Assembly: GCA_910585435.1 (NCBI GenBank)
Contig: CAJUEJ010000025.1
Coordinates: 1 to 64,000 of the forward strand
DNA: 64,000 nucleotides
Reading direction: 5' to 3'
Origin: an uncultured Hungatella sp.
GTDB taxonomy: Bacteria > Bacillota > Clostridia > Lachnospirales > Lachnospiraceae
Every line of letters begins with the position of its first letter. Positions within the stretch are counted from its first letter, which is position 1. Positions 7,773 through 16,932 of this stretch are shown here, piece by piece. A model generated the notes under the pieces. The model worked only from the letters and a program-made list of their open reading frames with translations, did not search any database and was not told where the DNA came from. Both the position numbers and the translations under genes were made by a program.

Positions 7773-9005
7773 ATGAAAAAACTGATTACATTAGGCTTAA
7801 CGGCAGCTATGATTGCCTCCTTAACCGCCTGCGGCGGAAACGGCGGCGACAGCGGCAGTACCACAGCAGCCGCCGGCGGGGAGACTACCACAGCGGCAGC
7901 GGGTAGTGCAGAGACGACGGCAGCAGCAGATAATCAAGGAACAGCAGAAGGCGCATTTAAGATCGGCGTTATCGGACCATTAACCGGCGGAGCAGCAGCT
8001 TACGGCAACGCAGTAAAGAACGGGGCTGACCTGGCAGTAAAGGAGATCAATGCAGCCGGTGGAGCAGCAGGCTATATGCTGGAAGTAAACCCGCAGGATG
8101 ATGAGCATGACGCTCAGAAGTCTGTAAACGCATACAATACCCTGAAAGACTGGGGCGCACAGATGATCGTAGGCTCCACCACATCCGGCCCATGTATTGC
8201 AGTAGCTGCAGAGACGGCCAATGACAACATGTTCCAGATCACACCATCCGGTTCTGCCGTAGAGTGTGTTGGCCCTGAGAATGTATTCCGTGTATGCTTC
8301 TCCGACCCGGATCAGGGAATGGCAGCAGCCAAATACATCGGCGAGAACAAACTTGCCACAACCGTTGCAATTATTTATGACAGCTCCACAGAGTATTCCT
8401 CCGGTATCCGCGAGGCCTTTATGAAGGAAGCCGGCAACCAGGGACTGGAGATTGTAGCTGACGAGGCATTTACCGCTGACACTGCCACCGATTTCTCCGT
8501 ACAGCTTGACAAGGCCAAAGAAGCTAACGCAGAGCTGGTATTCCTTCCTATTTACTACCAGGAAGCTTCTATTATCTTAAAGCAGGCCAGTGACAAAGAG
8601 TTTGCTCCGATTTTCTTCGGTGTAGACGGTATGGACGGAATCTTAAGTGTGAAGAACTTTGATACTTCCCTGGCAGAAGGCGTTATGCTGCTGACTCCTT
8701 TCTCATCAACCGAGGAATCCAGCCAGAAATTTACTTCTGATTATGTGGCAGCATACGGCGAAGAGCCAAACCAGTTTGCAGCAGACTCCTATGATGCAGT
8801 TTATGCACTGAAAGCCGCTATCGAGAAATCCGGCGTAACTCCGGATATGGATGCTTCCGCTATCTGTGATGCACTGAAGACTGCCATGACCGAAATCTCC
8901 ATCGACGGCTTAACCGGTGCCAACATGTCCTGGAATGCAGCAGGAGAGCCGGACAAAGAGCCGAAAGCCGCAAAGATTGTAAACGGCGCATACGAGATGC
9001 AGTAG
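7773..9005 (+). CDS. livJ: Branched-chain amino acid ABC transporter substrate-binding lipoprotein
   Basis: 410 residues. Signal peptide with lipobox LTAC, acylated Cys at residue 20, then a low-complexity Thr/Ala/Gly linker to about residue 53. The periplasmic-binding-protein type I domain follows (FKIGVIGPLTGGAAAYG, DDEHDAQKSVNAYN, GSTTSGPCIAVA, IIYDSSTEYSSG). Anchored outside the membrane, it delivers Leu/Ile/Val or a related amino acid to LivHMGF. GGAGG 10 bases before the ATG. It is first in the operon and separated from livH by a terminator, which would keep it more abundant than the permease. Exact ligand is inferred from the family. Confidence 0.93.
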   Translation: MKKLITLGLTAAMIASLTACGGNGGDSGSTTAAAGGETTTAAAGSAETTAAADNQGTAEGAFKIGVIGPLTGGAAAYGNAVKNGADLAVKEINAAGGAAGYMLEVNPQDDEHDAQKSVNAYNTLKDWGAQMIVGSTTSGPCIAVAAETANDNMFQITPSGSAVECVGPENVFRVCFSDPDQGMAAAKYIGENKLATTVAIIYDSSTEYSSGIREAFMKEAGNQGLEIVADEAFTADTATDFSVQLDKAKEANAELVFLPIYYQEASIILKQASDKEFAPIFFGVDGMDGILSVKNFDTSLAEGVMLLTPFSSTEESSQKFTSDYVAAYGEEPNQFAADSYDAVYALKAAIEKSGVTPDMDASAICDALKTAMTEISIDGLTGANMSWNAAGEPDKEPKAAKIVNGAYEMQ

Positions 9006-9028
9006 ATATCTGTATAGGTATAAAATTC

Positions 9029-9061
9029 AGAGAGGTTGTCAGGCCGGCAGCCTCTCTTTTC
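9029..9061 (+). terminator. Partial terminator between livJ and livH
   Basis: AGAGAGG (9029-9035) pairs with CCTCTCT (9051-9057), followed by TTTTC. It sits 24 bases after the livJ stop and inside the operon, so it probably works as an attenuator that sets the livJ:livHMGF ratio. Confidence 0.7.
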
Positions 9062-9152
9062 ATAAATAAAACCAATAAACTTCTGCTTGCGCTACATAGC
9101 AGCCTATGATATAATTCGACATAATATTGTTTTGAAAAAGAGGGGTAGGAAT

Positions 9153-10034
9153 ATGAGTTTTCTGTCTTATTTAATTAATGGCATCAGCCTGGGCAGCATC
9201 TACGCAATCATCGCCCTTGGGTACACCATGGTATACGGAATTGCCAGAATGCTGAATTTTGCCCATGGAGACATTATCATGGTCGGTGGTTTTGCGATTT
9301 TCACCGCAGTCAGCACCATGGGGCTGCCACCGCTTATAGGAATTTTAATCGGAGTGGTAGTCTGTACGGTTCTGGGCGTAGTCATTGAGACCATTGCCTA
9401 CCGCCCTCTCAGGGGAGCATCCTCCCTGGCTGTTCTGATTACAGCCATCGGCGTAAGCTATCTGCTTCAGAACATTGCACTTTTGGTTTTCGGCTCCAAT
9501 GCCCGCCAGTTTACCTCTGTGGTAAACGTTCCCAGCCTGAAGCTGGCCGGCGGACAGCTGTCTGTCTCCGGCGTAACCCTGGTTACCATCGCCACCTGTA
9601 TTATCATCATGGTGGCTTTGACAACCTTCATAAAAAAGACCAAGATCGGCCAGGCTATGCTTGCCGTATCTGAGGATAAGGGGGCCGCTACCCTGATGGG
9701 AATCAATGTAAACCGTACCATTGCCATCACCTTTGCCATCGGTTCTGCCCTGGCAGCCGTGGCAGGCGCCCTTCTGTGCTCCACCTATCCGTCCCTGACT
9801 CCCTATACCGGCTCCATGCCAGGTATCAAAGCCTTTGTGGCTGCCGTATTCGGAGGGATCGGATCCATTCCCGGAGCCCTCATCGGCGGTGTTATCCTGG
9901 GGGTTATCGAGAACCTGTCAAAGGCATACATCTCTTCCCAGCTGTCTGACGCCATCGTGTTTGCAGTACTGATTGTGGTGCTGCTGGTGCGTCCTACAGG
10001 AATCCTGGGCAAGAAGATTAATGAGAAAGTGTAG
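9153..10034 (+). CDS. livH: Branched-chain amino acid ABC permease LivH
   Basis: 293 residues with about eight hydrophobic helices. Family signatures: LGYTMVYGIARMLNFAHGD near residue 22 and the C-terminal AVFGGIGSIPGALIGGVILG, the coupling region typical of LivH. The start is ATG 9153 (MSFLSYLING), preceded by GGGGTAGGA; 22 upstream codons are open but contain no ribosome site. The livM frame begins at the stop codon, so the two permease subunits are translationally linked. Confidence 0.94.
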   Translation: MSFLSYLINGISLGSIYAIIALGYTMVYGIARMLNFAHGDIIMVGGFAIFTAVSTMGLPPLIGILIGVVVCTVLGVVIETIAYRPLRGASSLAVLITAIGVSYLLQNIALLVFGSNARQFTSVVNVPSLKLAGGQLSVSGVTLVTIATCIIIMVALTTFIKKTKIGQAMLAVSEDKGAATLMGINVNRTIAITFAIGSALAAVAGALLCSTYPSLTPYTGSMPGIKAFVAAVFGGIGSIPGALIGGVILGVIENLSKAYISSQLSDAIVFAVLIVVLLVRPTGILGKKINEKV

Positions 10035-10046
10035 GTGAGAAAAAGA

Positions 10047-11111
10047 ATGAAAAAGAACAAAGTGCTGATTCAGGATTTAATCACCTATGGTGTGGTTTTT
10101 TTGATGTGGGGCCTGGTTCTGCTAATGGAGGCCACCGGCAGTATGACCAGCCTTCTGCGGGGCCTTCTGGTTCCCTTATGTATCTACGCGATTCTGGCGG
10201 TTTCCTTAAATCTTACGGTGGGAATCCTGGGAGAGCTAAGCCTGGGCCACGCAGGCTTCATGTGTGTAGGCGCCTTTGCGGGAGCATTTTTCACCCAGTG
10301 CATGGAGAACGCCATTCCAAGTGTGGGGCTGCGTTTCTTCCTGGCCCTGATTCTTGGGGCTGTGGTGGCAGGAATCTTCGGAATCCTTATTGGAATTCCG
10401 GTTCTCCGCCTGAAAGGGGATTACCTGGCTATCGTTACCCTGGCTTTCGGCGAGATTATCAAAAACCTGATTAACGTCATGTATGTGGGAAGGGACAGCT
10501 CCGGCTTCCATTTCTCCATCAAGGATACCACTTCCCTGGGACTTGATGAGACAGGTGTGGTTATCATCAAAGGTGCCCAGGGAATCACAGGGACACCCAG
10601 GGCGGCTACCTTTACCATCGGCATGCTTTTGCTTTTACTTACCTTGTTTATCGTGCTGAACCTGATGCATTCCCGGACGGGGCGGGCCATTATGGCTATC
10701 CGCGACAACCGGATTGCGGCGGAATCCATCGGGATTCATGTAACCAAATATAAGCTGATGGCATTTTCCATCTCTGCGGCTCTGGCAGGGGTGGCAGGAG
10801 TCATGTATGCCCACAGCCTATCTACCCTGGCGGCCACCTCCAACAATTTCGGATACAACAAATCCATCACCATTCTGGTATTTGTGGTGCTTGGCGGCCT
10901 GGGAAATATAAGAGGCTCCATCATAGCAGCTGTGGTGCTCACAGCCCTTCCGGAGCTGCTGCGGGGATTAAATGACTATCGTATGCTGATCTACGCCATT
11001 GTCTTGATTGCTATGATGCTGTTCAACTCAAGCCCGAAAGCCATCGAGCTGCGGGGGGTTGTGATGGAAAAGCTGAGACATAAAAAATCTGCTGCAAAGG
11101 AGGCCGCTTAA
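10047..11111 (+). CDS. livM: Branched-chain amino acid ABC permease LivM
   Basis: 354 residues, polytopic. Typical motifs are LTVGILGELSLGHAGFMCVGAF (shown in part), GIPVLRLKGDYLAIVTLAFGE and VFVVLGGLGNIRGSIIAA. The ATG at 10047 has GGTGAG 8 bases upstream; a GTG at 10035, directly after the livH stop, is an alternative adding four residues. It pairs with LivH as the heterodimeric channel and is followed without a gap by livG. Confidence 0.94.
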   Translation: MKKNKVLIQDLITYGVVFLMWGLVLLMEATGSMTSLLRGLLVPLCIYAILAVSLNLTVGILGELSLGHAGFMCVGAFAGAFFTQCMENAIPSVGLRFFLALILGAVVAGIFGILIGIPVLRLKGDYLAIVTLAFGEIIKNLINVMYVGRDSSGFHFSIKDTTSLGLDETGVVIIKGAQGITGTPRAATFTIGMLLLLLTLFIVLNLMHSRTGRAIMAIRDNRIAAESIGIHVTKYKLMAFSISAALAGVAGVMYAHSLSTLAATSNNFGYNKSITILVFVVLGGLGNIRGSIIAAVVLTALPELLRGLNDYRMLIYAIVLIAMMLFNSSPKAIELRGVVMEKLRHKKSAAKEAA

Positions 11112-11870
11112 ATGGCAATGTTGGAAGTAAAAAATCTTGGCATATCCTTCGGTGGTCTGAAGGCAGTGGACAATTTTAATGTAACCATCGAGAAGGGCCA
11201 GCTGTACGGCCTTATCGGGCCCAACGGGGCAGGAAAGACCACGGTGTTCAACCTGCTGACAGGTGTGTATAAACCAGACAACGGCTCCATTCTTCTGGAC
11301 GGCGCCAATATCACGGGAAAAAAGACCATCGAGATCAATCAGGACGGAATCGCCAGAACCTTTCAGAATATCCGTCTGTTCAAAGAACTAAGCGTCCTTG
11401 ACAATGTAAAAGCAGGGCTTCACAACCACCATCCCTACTCCACCCTGGAGGGAATCTTCCGCCTGCCAAGATATTTTAAGGTGGAAAAGGAGATGAATGA
11501 GAAGGCTATGGAGCTTTTGAAGGTGTTTGATTTAGATAAGGAATCCGATTATAAAGCCTCCAACCTGCCCTACGGCAAGCAGAGAAAGCTGGAGATAGCC
11601 AGAGCTCTGGCCACGGATCCCAAGCTTCTCCTGCTGGATGAGCCGGCTGCGGGAATGAACCCCAATGAGACGGCGGAGCTGATGGAGACAATCCGGTTTG
11701 TGAGAGACAATTTTGATATGACCATACTGCTGATAGAGCATGACATGAAGCTGGTTTCCGGTATCTGCGAGAAGCTGACAGTGTTAAACTTCGGCCAGGT
11801 ACTGACCCAGGGAGACACGTCGGAGGTACTCAATGACAAGCGGGTTATCACGGCATATCTTGGAGAGTAG
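11112..11870 (+). CDS. livG: Branched-chain amino acid ABC ATPase LivG
   Basis: 252 residues. Walker A GPNGAGKTT near residue 36, Walker B LLLLDEPAAGMNP near residue 173 with the LivG-type AAGMN signature, and switch histidine in IEHDM. The signature loop is divergent (LPYGKQRKLEIARAL), which is normal for LivG. The start codon follows the livM stop directly, and AAAGGAGG lies 8 bases before it inside livM. It energises transport together with LivF. Confidence 0.96.
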   Translation: MAMLEVKNLGISFGGLKAVDNFNVTIEKGQLYGLIGPNGAGKTTVFNLLTGVYKPDNGSILLDGANITGKKTIEINQDGIARTFQNIRLFKELSVLDNVKAGLHNHHPYSTLEGIFRLPRYFKVEKEMNEKAMELLKVFDLDKESDYKASNLPYGKQRKLEIARALATDPKLLLLDEPAAGMNPNETAELMETIRFVRDNFDMTILLIEHDMKLVSGICEKLTVLNFGQVLTQGDTSEVLNDKRVITAYLGE

Positions 11871-11882
11871 GAGGAGAGGGCT

Positions 11883-12593
11883 ATGGCAATACTGGAAGTA
11901 AAAGAGCTGGAAGTATATTATGGTGTGATCCAGGCCATCAAGGGCATCTCCTTTGAAGTGAATGAAGGCGAGATCATCGCTTTAATCGGAGCTAACGGCG
12001 CGGGAAAGACCACCACCCTTCAGACCATCACAGGCCTGATTCCACCTAAATCCGGGCAAATCTTCTATGAAGGCAAGGAGATCACCAGGATTCCCGGGTA
12101 CAAGCTGGTGTCCATGGGAATCGCCCATGTGCCGGAGGGAAGGCGGGTCTTTGCGGAGATGACTGTGCTTCAGAACTTAAAGATGGGCGCTTACACCAGA
12201 AAGGACAAGACAGAGCTGGAGGAGACGTTAAAGTCTATCTACCATCGTTTCCCCCGTCTGGAGGAGAGAAAGAATCAGCTGGCCGGAACCTTAAGCGGTG
12301 GCGAGCAGCAGATGCTGGCTATGGGCAGGGCCCTTATGTCCCATCCCAGGCTCATCGTTATGGACGAACCCTCCATGGGCCTTTCCCCTATTTATGTAAA
12401 TGAGATTTTTGAGATTATCCAGGAGATCAACAAATCCGGCACCACAGTTTTACTGGTGGAGCAGAACGCGAAGAAAACTCTTTCTATCGCCAACAAGGCT
12501 TATGTTCTGGAGACAGGCAACATTGTGTTAAGCGGCGATGCAAAAGAGCTGATGAACGATGATTCGGTGAAGAAGGCCTATCTCAGCGAGTAG
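11883..12593 (+). CDS. livF: Branched-chain amino acid ABC ATPase LivF
   Basis: 236 residues. Walker A GANGAGKTT near residue 38, signature LSGGEQQMLAMGRAL near residue 138, Walker B LIVMDEPSMGLSP, and LVEQNAKKT, the LivF form of the H-loop region. It lies 12 bases after livG with its own GGAGGAGAGG site. It is the last gene of the operon and is followed by a strong hairpin at 12640-12681. Confidence 0.96.
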   Translation: MAILEVKELEVYYGVIQAIKGISFEVNEGEIIALIGANGAGKTTTLQTITGLIPPKSGQIFYEGKEITRIPGYKLVSMGIAHVPEGRRVFAEMTVLQNLKMGAYTRKDKTELEETLKSIYHRFPRLEERKNQLAGTLSGGEQQMLAMGRALMSHPRLIVMDEPSMGLSPIYVNEIFEIIQEINKSGTTVLLVEQNAKKTLSIANKAYVLETGNIVLSGDAKELMNDDSVKKAYLSE

Positions 12594-12639
12594 GCAGGCA
12601 GAAAATACCATGACTTCATTTAGATGATCAAGACAGGAA

Positions 12640-12681
12640 ACAGGCGGGCAGCATGTGATAATCACAGGGCTGCCCGCCTGT
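12640..12681. terminator. Bidirectional hairpin between livF and the convergent small gene
   Basis: A 13-base perfect stem (12640-12652 with 12669-12681) encloses a second perfect palindrome TGTGATAATCACA. The hairpin lies between converging genes. T-tracts are weak on both sides, so termination may need only the very stable stem. Confidence 0.65.
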
Positions 12682-12694
12682 CTGGTATAGCAAT

Positions 12695-12886
12695 TTATCC
12701 CTTGATCTTATCCAATTCCGTAACGTTTACACCGGCTGCGGCAAGAATTACTTTTAATTCGATATAACGGTCATACATCATGTTGTATGTGTCTGTGTCG
12801 TTGTTTTTTTGGGCTGAAAGCATCCAGTTTTGCAATCTTGAAAATTCAACAACAGAATCTTTTATTATGTCTGACATACCGGGCAT
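12695..12886 (-). CDS. Small conserved-looking protein of unknown function (63 aa)
   Basis: The protein begins MPGMSDIIKDSVVEFSRL and is predicted helical (LSAQKNNDTDTYNMMYDRYI, KVILAAAGVNVTELDKIKG). No domain was recognised. It is likely real: an ideal GGAGGTGAT ribosome site stands 7 bases from this ATG, codon use is normal, and a strong hairpin follows the stop. The frame is open 23 codons further upstream without a second site. It sits antisense between livF and spoIVA. A sporulation link is guesswork from position only. Confidence 0.7.
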   Translation of the reverse strand: MPGMSDIIKDSVVEFSRLQNWMLSAQKNNDTDTYNMMYDRYIELKVILAAAGVNVTELDKIKG

Positions 12887-13033
12887 TCTATCACCTCCGA
12901 TTTGTGGAAACATGGTTACAGTTCTTTTTATGATAGTATCACAGCCAGGAAACAAAGTCTGTTTTTTTCGAAATCTTCATGTGGGCATCTTGATATGGGC
13001 CATGTAACAGCTGCCGGATAATAATAATTATGC

Positions 13034-13061
13034 ATATGGAAGGTACCTCCCTGCATATACT
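13034..13061 (+). promoter_or_regulatory. Possible sigma-E promoter of spoIVA
   Basis: CATATACT (13054-13061) resembles the sigma-E -10 (CATACAnT), with an ATAT-containing -35 region about 14 bases upstream. SpoIVA is a sigma-E gene in B. subtilis. The -35 match is weak. Confidence 0.35.
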
Positions 13062-13088
13062 GAATCAGCATAGCAAGGGGGTATTTTT

Positions 13089-14564
13089 ATGGAACAGTTT
13101 TCTGTATATAAGGACATAAAAGCCAGGACAGGAGGAGAAATCTACCTGGGAGTGGTGGGGCCGGTCCGCACGGGAAAGTCCACCTTTATCAAACGTTTCA
13201 TGGAGCTTTTGGTGCTTCCGGCCATGGAAGACGAGCATTTGAAGAATCAGACCAGGGATGAACTGCCTCAGAGCTCCGGGGGAAAGACCATCATGACCAC
13301 GGAGCCTAAGTTTATTCCCAAGGAGGCGGCAAAGCTTAAGCTGGATGACGGCATCGAAGCCAAGGTGCGTCTCATAGACTGTGTAGGCTTTATGGTGGAC
13401 GGCGCTGCAGGGCATATTGAGAACCAGCAGGAGCGGCTGGTGAAAACACCCTGGTATGAGTATCAGATCCCCTTTACCAAGGCGGCGGAGATCGGCACCA
13501 GGAAGGTTATCACAGACCATTCTACCATCGGCGTCGTGGTAACCACAGACGGGACCATCGGGGATTTAAAAAGGGAAGCTTACATACCTGCGGAAGAGAA
13601 GACGGTGGAGGAATTAAAGGCCATAGGCAAGCCGTTTCTGGTGCTTCTTAACTCTACCAGGCCCTATTCGGAGGAGACGGAGAACCTGGCTAAGGAGATG
13701 GAGAAAAAGTATGATGTGACGGTTCTTCCGGTAAACTGCGAGCAGTTAAAAAAGGAGGACATTTTCCGGATTCTGGAGCGGATCCTAAAAGAGTTTCCGG
13801 TGACCCAGCTGAATTTCTTTATTCCCAAATGGCTGGAAATCCTGTCGTCGGATCACTGGCTGAAGGCAGGGGTGATTCAGACGGTGAAGGAGCTTTTGGG
13901 GAAAGTGACGCAGATGAAGGATATTACGGAAAGCCTTCTGGATGTGGTTACGGACACCATAAGGGGGATGAAGGCAGACAGGATGGATCTGTCCGACGGT
14001 ACAGTCTCGGTAAATGTGGACGTAAATGACAGTTATTATTATCAGATTTTAAGTGATTATGTTGGGCTTCCCATCGAAGGGGAATATCAGCTGATGCAGA
14101 CCTTAAGCAGCCTGGCAAAGATGAAGCAGGAGTATGAGAAGGTGCAGAATGCCATCAGCCAGGTACGGCTGCGGGGATATGGGGTGGTGACGCCGGAGCG
14201 GTCAGAGATCCTTTTAGATGAGCCTCAGGTTATCAGGCACGGCAACAAATACGGGGTGAAAATGAAGGCGGAGGCTCCGTCCATCAATATGATCAAAGCC
14301 CACATAGAGACAGAGATTGCCCCTATTGTAGGGAGCCAGCAGCAGGCGGAGGATCTGATTTCCTACATAAAACAGAATGCCAAAGAAAGCGACGACGGAA
14401 TCTGGAACACCAATATTTTTGGAAAATCCATCCAGCAGATTGTGGAAGACGGCATCCAGGCCAAGGTATCCCAGGTAACAGAAGACTGCCAGATGAAGCT
14501 GCAGGACACCCTCCAAAAAATTATTAATGACAGTAACGGCGGTATGATTTGTATTATTATCTGA
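13089..14564 (+). CDS. spoIVA: Stage IV sporulation protein A, spore-coat ATPase
   Basis: 491 residues, full length. SpoIVA polymerises with ATP hydrolysis around the forespore to form the coat basement layer. The N-terminal P-loop is GPVRTGKST at residues 24-32, followed by the family-specific stretches TIMTTEPKFIP and DCVGFMVDGA and a switch-like TDGTIGDLKREAY. The C-terminus GGMICIII is the hydrophobic tail that contacts the forespore surface through SpoVM. AAGGGGG lies 8 bases before the ATG. Its presence shows an endospore former. It is a single gene closed by a strong hairpin. Confidence 0.97.
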   Translation: MEQFSVYKDIKARTGGEIYLGVVGPVRTGKSTFIKRFMELLVLPAMEDEHLKNQTRDELPQSSGGKTIMTTEPKFIPKEAAKLKLDDGIEAKVRLIDCVGFMVDGAAGHIENQQERLVKTPWYEYQIPFTKAAEIGTRKVITDHSTIGVVVTTDGTIGDLKREAYIPAEEKTVEELKAIGKPFLVLLNSTRPYSEETENLAKEMEKKYDVTVLPVNCEQLKKEDIFRILERILKEFPVTQLNFFIPKWLEILSSDHWLKAGVIQTVKELLGKVTQMKDITESLLDVVTDTIRGMKADRMDLSDGTVSVNVDVNDSYYYQILSDYVGLPIEGEYQLMQTLSSLAKMKQEYEKVQNAISQVRLRGYGVVTPERSEILLDEPQVIRHGNKYGVKMKAEAPSINMIKAHIETEIAPIVGSQQQAEDLISYIKQNAKESDDGIWNTNIFGKSIQQIVEDGIQAKVSQVTEDCQMKLQDTLQKIINDSNGGMICIII

Positions 14565-14602
14565 TTTGTGGTAAAATGTTTACATAAGCAAAGAGCAGTG
14601 CA

Positions 14603-14663
14603 AAAAAGGATGGCATAAATTTTTGTCATGCTTGCATGTAAGAAAATGTATGCCATCCTTTTT
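14603..14663. terminator. Long hairpin terminator after spoIVA
   Basis: A perfect 15-base inverted repeat (14603-14617 with 14649-14663; arm AAAAAGGATGGCATA) surrounds an inner CATGCTTGCATG palindrome. It ends in TTTTT on the plus strand and in a T-run on the minus strand too. The rest, 14664-14826, holds short GC hairpins (GGCCGAAGGCC) but nothing I can name. Confidence 0.85.
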
Positions 14664-14826
14664 CCATAGGGCCGAAGGCCTGTGAGCGAAACAGCGTGCC
14701 CCGCTTTACCGGGCATGGAGCGAAGCGAAATTGAGCTAATACACTGCGGGGGCGATAAAGCTTACACACTGCCGAAGGTATGGTAACGACAATACGACAT
14801 GGGAAAATGCAAAGGAGGTACCATCT

Positions 14827-16428
14827 ATGAAGTTAATGTTTATTGGGGCGGATCACGAGGTAACAGGCAGTTGTCATTATCTGGAATGCGGGGCGACCAA
14901 GCTTCTGGTTGACTGCGGTATGGAACAGGGAATCAATGTGTATGAGAATGCAGATTTGCCGGTCAGCTGCGCAGAGATCGATTATGTGCTGCTGACCCAT
15001 GCCCACATTGATCATGCAGGTCTCATCCCTCTGATCTATGCAAAGGGATTCAGAGGGAGCATCGTCACCACTGTGGCAACCGGCGATCTGTGCAGGATTA
15101 TGTTAAAGGACAGTGCCCACATTCAGGAGATGGAGGCGGAATGGAAAAACAGGAAGGCAAGGAGAGCCGGTCTGCCAGAGGTTCCGCCGCTTTACACGGT
15201 AAATGATGCTGCTGGCGCCATCGAACACCTGGAGGTCTATGAGTATGACGAGAAGACGGTGTTAAACGATGATATTGCCATCCGGTTTACCAATGCAGGG
15301 CATCTGCTGGGCTCCGCCTCCATCGAGGTATGGTGTACGGAGGGGGAGATTACCAAAAAGATTGTTTTCTCCGGTGACATTGGCAGCAAAAACAAACCTC
15401 TCATCCGGGATCCGGAGTACATCAAGGAAGCAGACTACGTGGTGATGGAGAGTACATACGGAAACCGGAAGCATGAGAGAAGAAAAGACTACACAGGGGA
15501 GTTAAGCCAGATTATCCAGGAGACCTTTGACAAAGGAGGGAATGTAGTGATTCCCGCTTTTGCAGTAGGAAGAACCCAGGAGCTTCTGTATTTCCTCAGG
15601 AAAATTAAGCTGGATCATATGGTACACGGACATGACGGCTTTGAGGTCTATGTGGACAGCCCTCTGGCCGTGGAGGCTACCCATGTGTTTAAGCAGAACC
15701 TGATTCGGTGCTATGCAGAGGAGACCAGACAGCTGGTGGCCTGCGGCATCAACCCCATCGAATTTCCGGGATTAAAGCTTTCTGTGACCAGCGAGGAGTC
15801 TGTGGCCATTAACTTTGATCCCAAGCCCAAGGTGATTATCTCCGCCTCCGGCATGTGCGATGCCGGACGTATCCGCCATCATTTAAAGCACAATCTGTGG
15901 AGAAAAGAGTGTACCATCGTGTTCGCCGGATTCCAGGCCATAGCGACTCTGGGAAGAAGCCTGGTAGATGGGGCTGCCTCTGTAAGGCTGTTTGGCGAGT
16001 CCATCGATGTGGAAGCTCAGATAAAGACTCTTCAGGGAATCAGCGGCCATGCGGATGTAGACGGGCTTTTGGAGTGGATCCGGGCGTTTGAAAAGAGACC
16101 GGAGCTGACCTTTGTGGTTCACGGTGAAGATACGGTTACCACAGAATTTGCAGAGCGTCTTACCAGGGAAGAGAAGATTCCGGCAGTGGCGCCATTCAGC
16201 GGGTCAGTGTTTGATCTGGCGGCAGGCCAGTGGCTGACCGTGACCGAAGGCATTCCGATGGAGAAGGAGAAAGAAGGCAGGAGACGTGCAGAGGGGGTAT
16301 TTGCTCTTCTGGTGGCTGCCTGCGATCGCCTGCGCCGCGTAATCTTCAACAATGAAGGCGGAGCCAACAAGGATCTGGCTAAATTTGCGGAACAGATCCA
16401 TGCCCTTTGCGATAAGTGGGACAGATAG
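14827..16428 (+). CDS. Metallo-beta-lactamase fold RNA-processing-type hydrolase (beta-CASP)
   Basis: 533 residues. The HxHxDH motif THAHIDHAG (H58, H60, D62, H63) binds two zincs. Further MBL motifs are FTNAGHLLGSASIEV and FSGDIG, and the beta-CASP/KH-type RNA specificity motifs are VMESTYGNRKH, VIPAFAVGRTQELL, SASGMCDAGRIRHHL and ISGHADVDGLLEWI. This is the bacterial YsbL/Ysh1-like CPSF73 relative, thought to be a ribonuclease. An AAAGGAGG site precedes the ATG. It is followed closely by rnhA, another RNA-degrading enzyme. Confidence 0.92.
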   Translation: MKLMFIGADHEVTGSCHYLECGATKLLVDCGMEQGINVYENADLPVSCAEIDYVLLTHAHIDHAGLIPLIYAKGFRGSIVTTVATGDLCRIMLKDSAHIQEMEAEWKNRKARRAGLPEVPPLYTVNDAAGAIEHLEVYEYDEKTVLNDDIAIRFTNAGHLLGSASIEVWCTEGEITKKIVFSGDIGSKNKPLIRDPEYIKEADYVVMESTYGNRKHERRKDYTGELSQIIQETFDKGGNVVIPAFAVGRTQELLYFLRKIKLDHMVHGHDGFEVYVDSPLAVEATHVFKQNLIRCYAEETRQLVACGINPIEFPGLKLSVTSEESVAINFDPKPKVIISASGMCDAGRIRHHLKHNLWRKECTIVFAGFQAIATLGRSLVDGAASVRLFGESIDVEAQIKTLQGISGHADVDGLLEWIRAFEKRPELTFVVHGEDTVTTEFAERLTREEKIPAVAPFSGSVFDLAAGQWLTVTEGIPMEKEKEGRRRAEGVFALLVAACDRLRRVIFNNEGGANKDLAKFAEQIHALCDKWDR

Positions 16429-16455
16429 AATACAATTTTGACAGGAGATGCTGAC

Positions 16456-16932
16456 ATGGGAACGGTACGTATTTTTACAGATGGTTCTGCCAGGGGGAAC
16501 CCGGACGGCCCGGGAGGGTATGGGGTCGTGCTTCAGTATATTGATCAGAAGGGGATTCTTCATGAGAAGGAACTGTCGGCAGGATATGTGAGAACCACAA
16601 ACAACCGGATGGAGCTGATGGCAGCTATTGCAGGGCTGGAGGCTTTAAACCGTTCCTGTGAGGTGGAGCTGTATTCTGATTCCAAGTATCTGACAGATGC
16701 ATTCAACCAGGGATGGATCGACAACTGGATCAGGAACAACTGGAAACGGGGCAAGAGCGGGCCGGTAAAGAACATTGACTTGTGGAAGCGGATGCTGGCA
16801 GCTATGGAACCGCACCATGTCACCTTCCGCTGGGTAAAGGGCCATGCCGGCCACCCGGAGAATGAGCGGTGTGACCGTCTGGCTACAGCAGCGGCAGACG
16901 GCAAAGACCTTCTTACAGATGAAGGAGTGTAG
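16456..16932 (+). CDS. rnhA: Ribonuclease HI
   Basis: 158 residues, the E. coli RnhA length. It degrades RNA in RNA:DNA hybrids. The four acidic residues of the D-E-D-D site are in IFTDGSARGNPDGPGG, NRMELMAAI, LYSDSKYLTDA and NERCDRLA; the basic handle region WKRGKSGPVKN is present. The start ATG 16456 has AGGAG 8 bases upstream. It lies 27 bases after the MBL gene, so the two are probably one operon. Confidence 0.96.
   Translation: MGTVRIFTDGSARGNPDGPGGYGVVLQYIDQKGILHEKELSAGYVRTTNNRMELMAAIAGLEALNRSCEVELYSDSKYLTDAFNQGWIDNWIRNNWKRGKSGPVKNIDLWKRMLAAMEPHHVTFRWVKGHAGHPENERCDRLATAAADGKDLLTDEGV

Noticed and set aside
14664..14826. Possible structured RNA between spoIVA and the MBL gene
   Set aside because: Several short GC hairpins exist, but no known motif or convincing overall fold could be built by eye.
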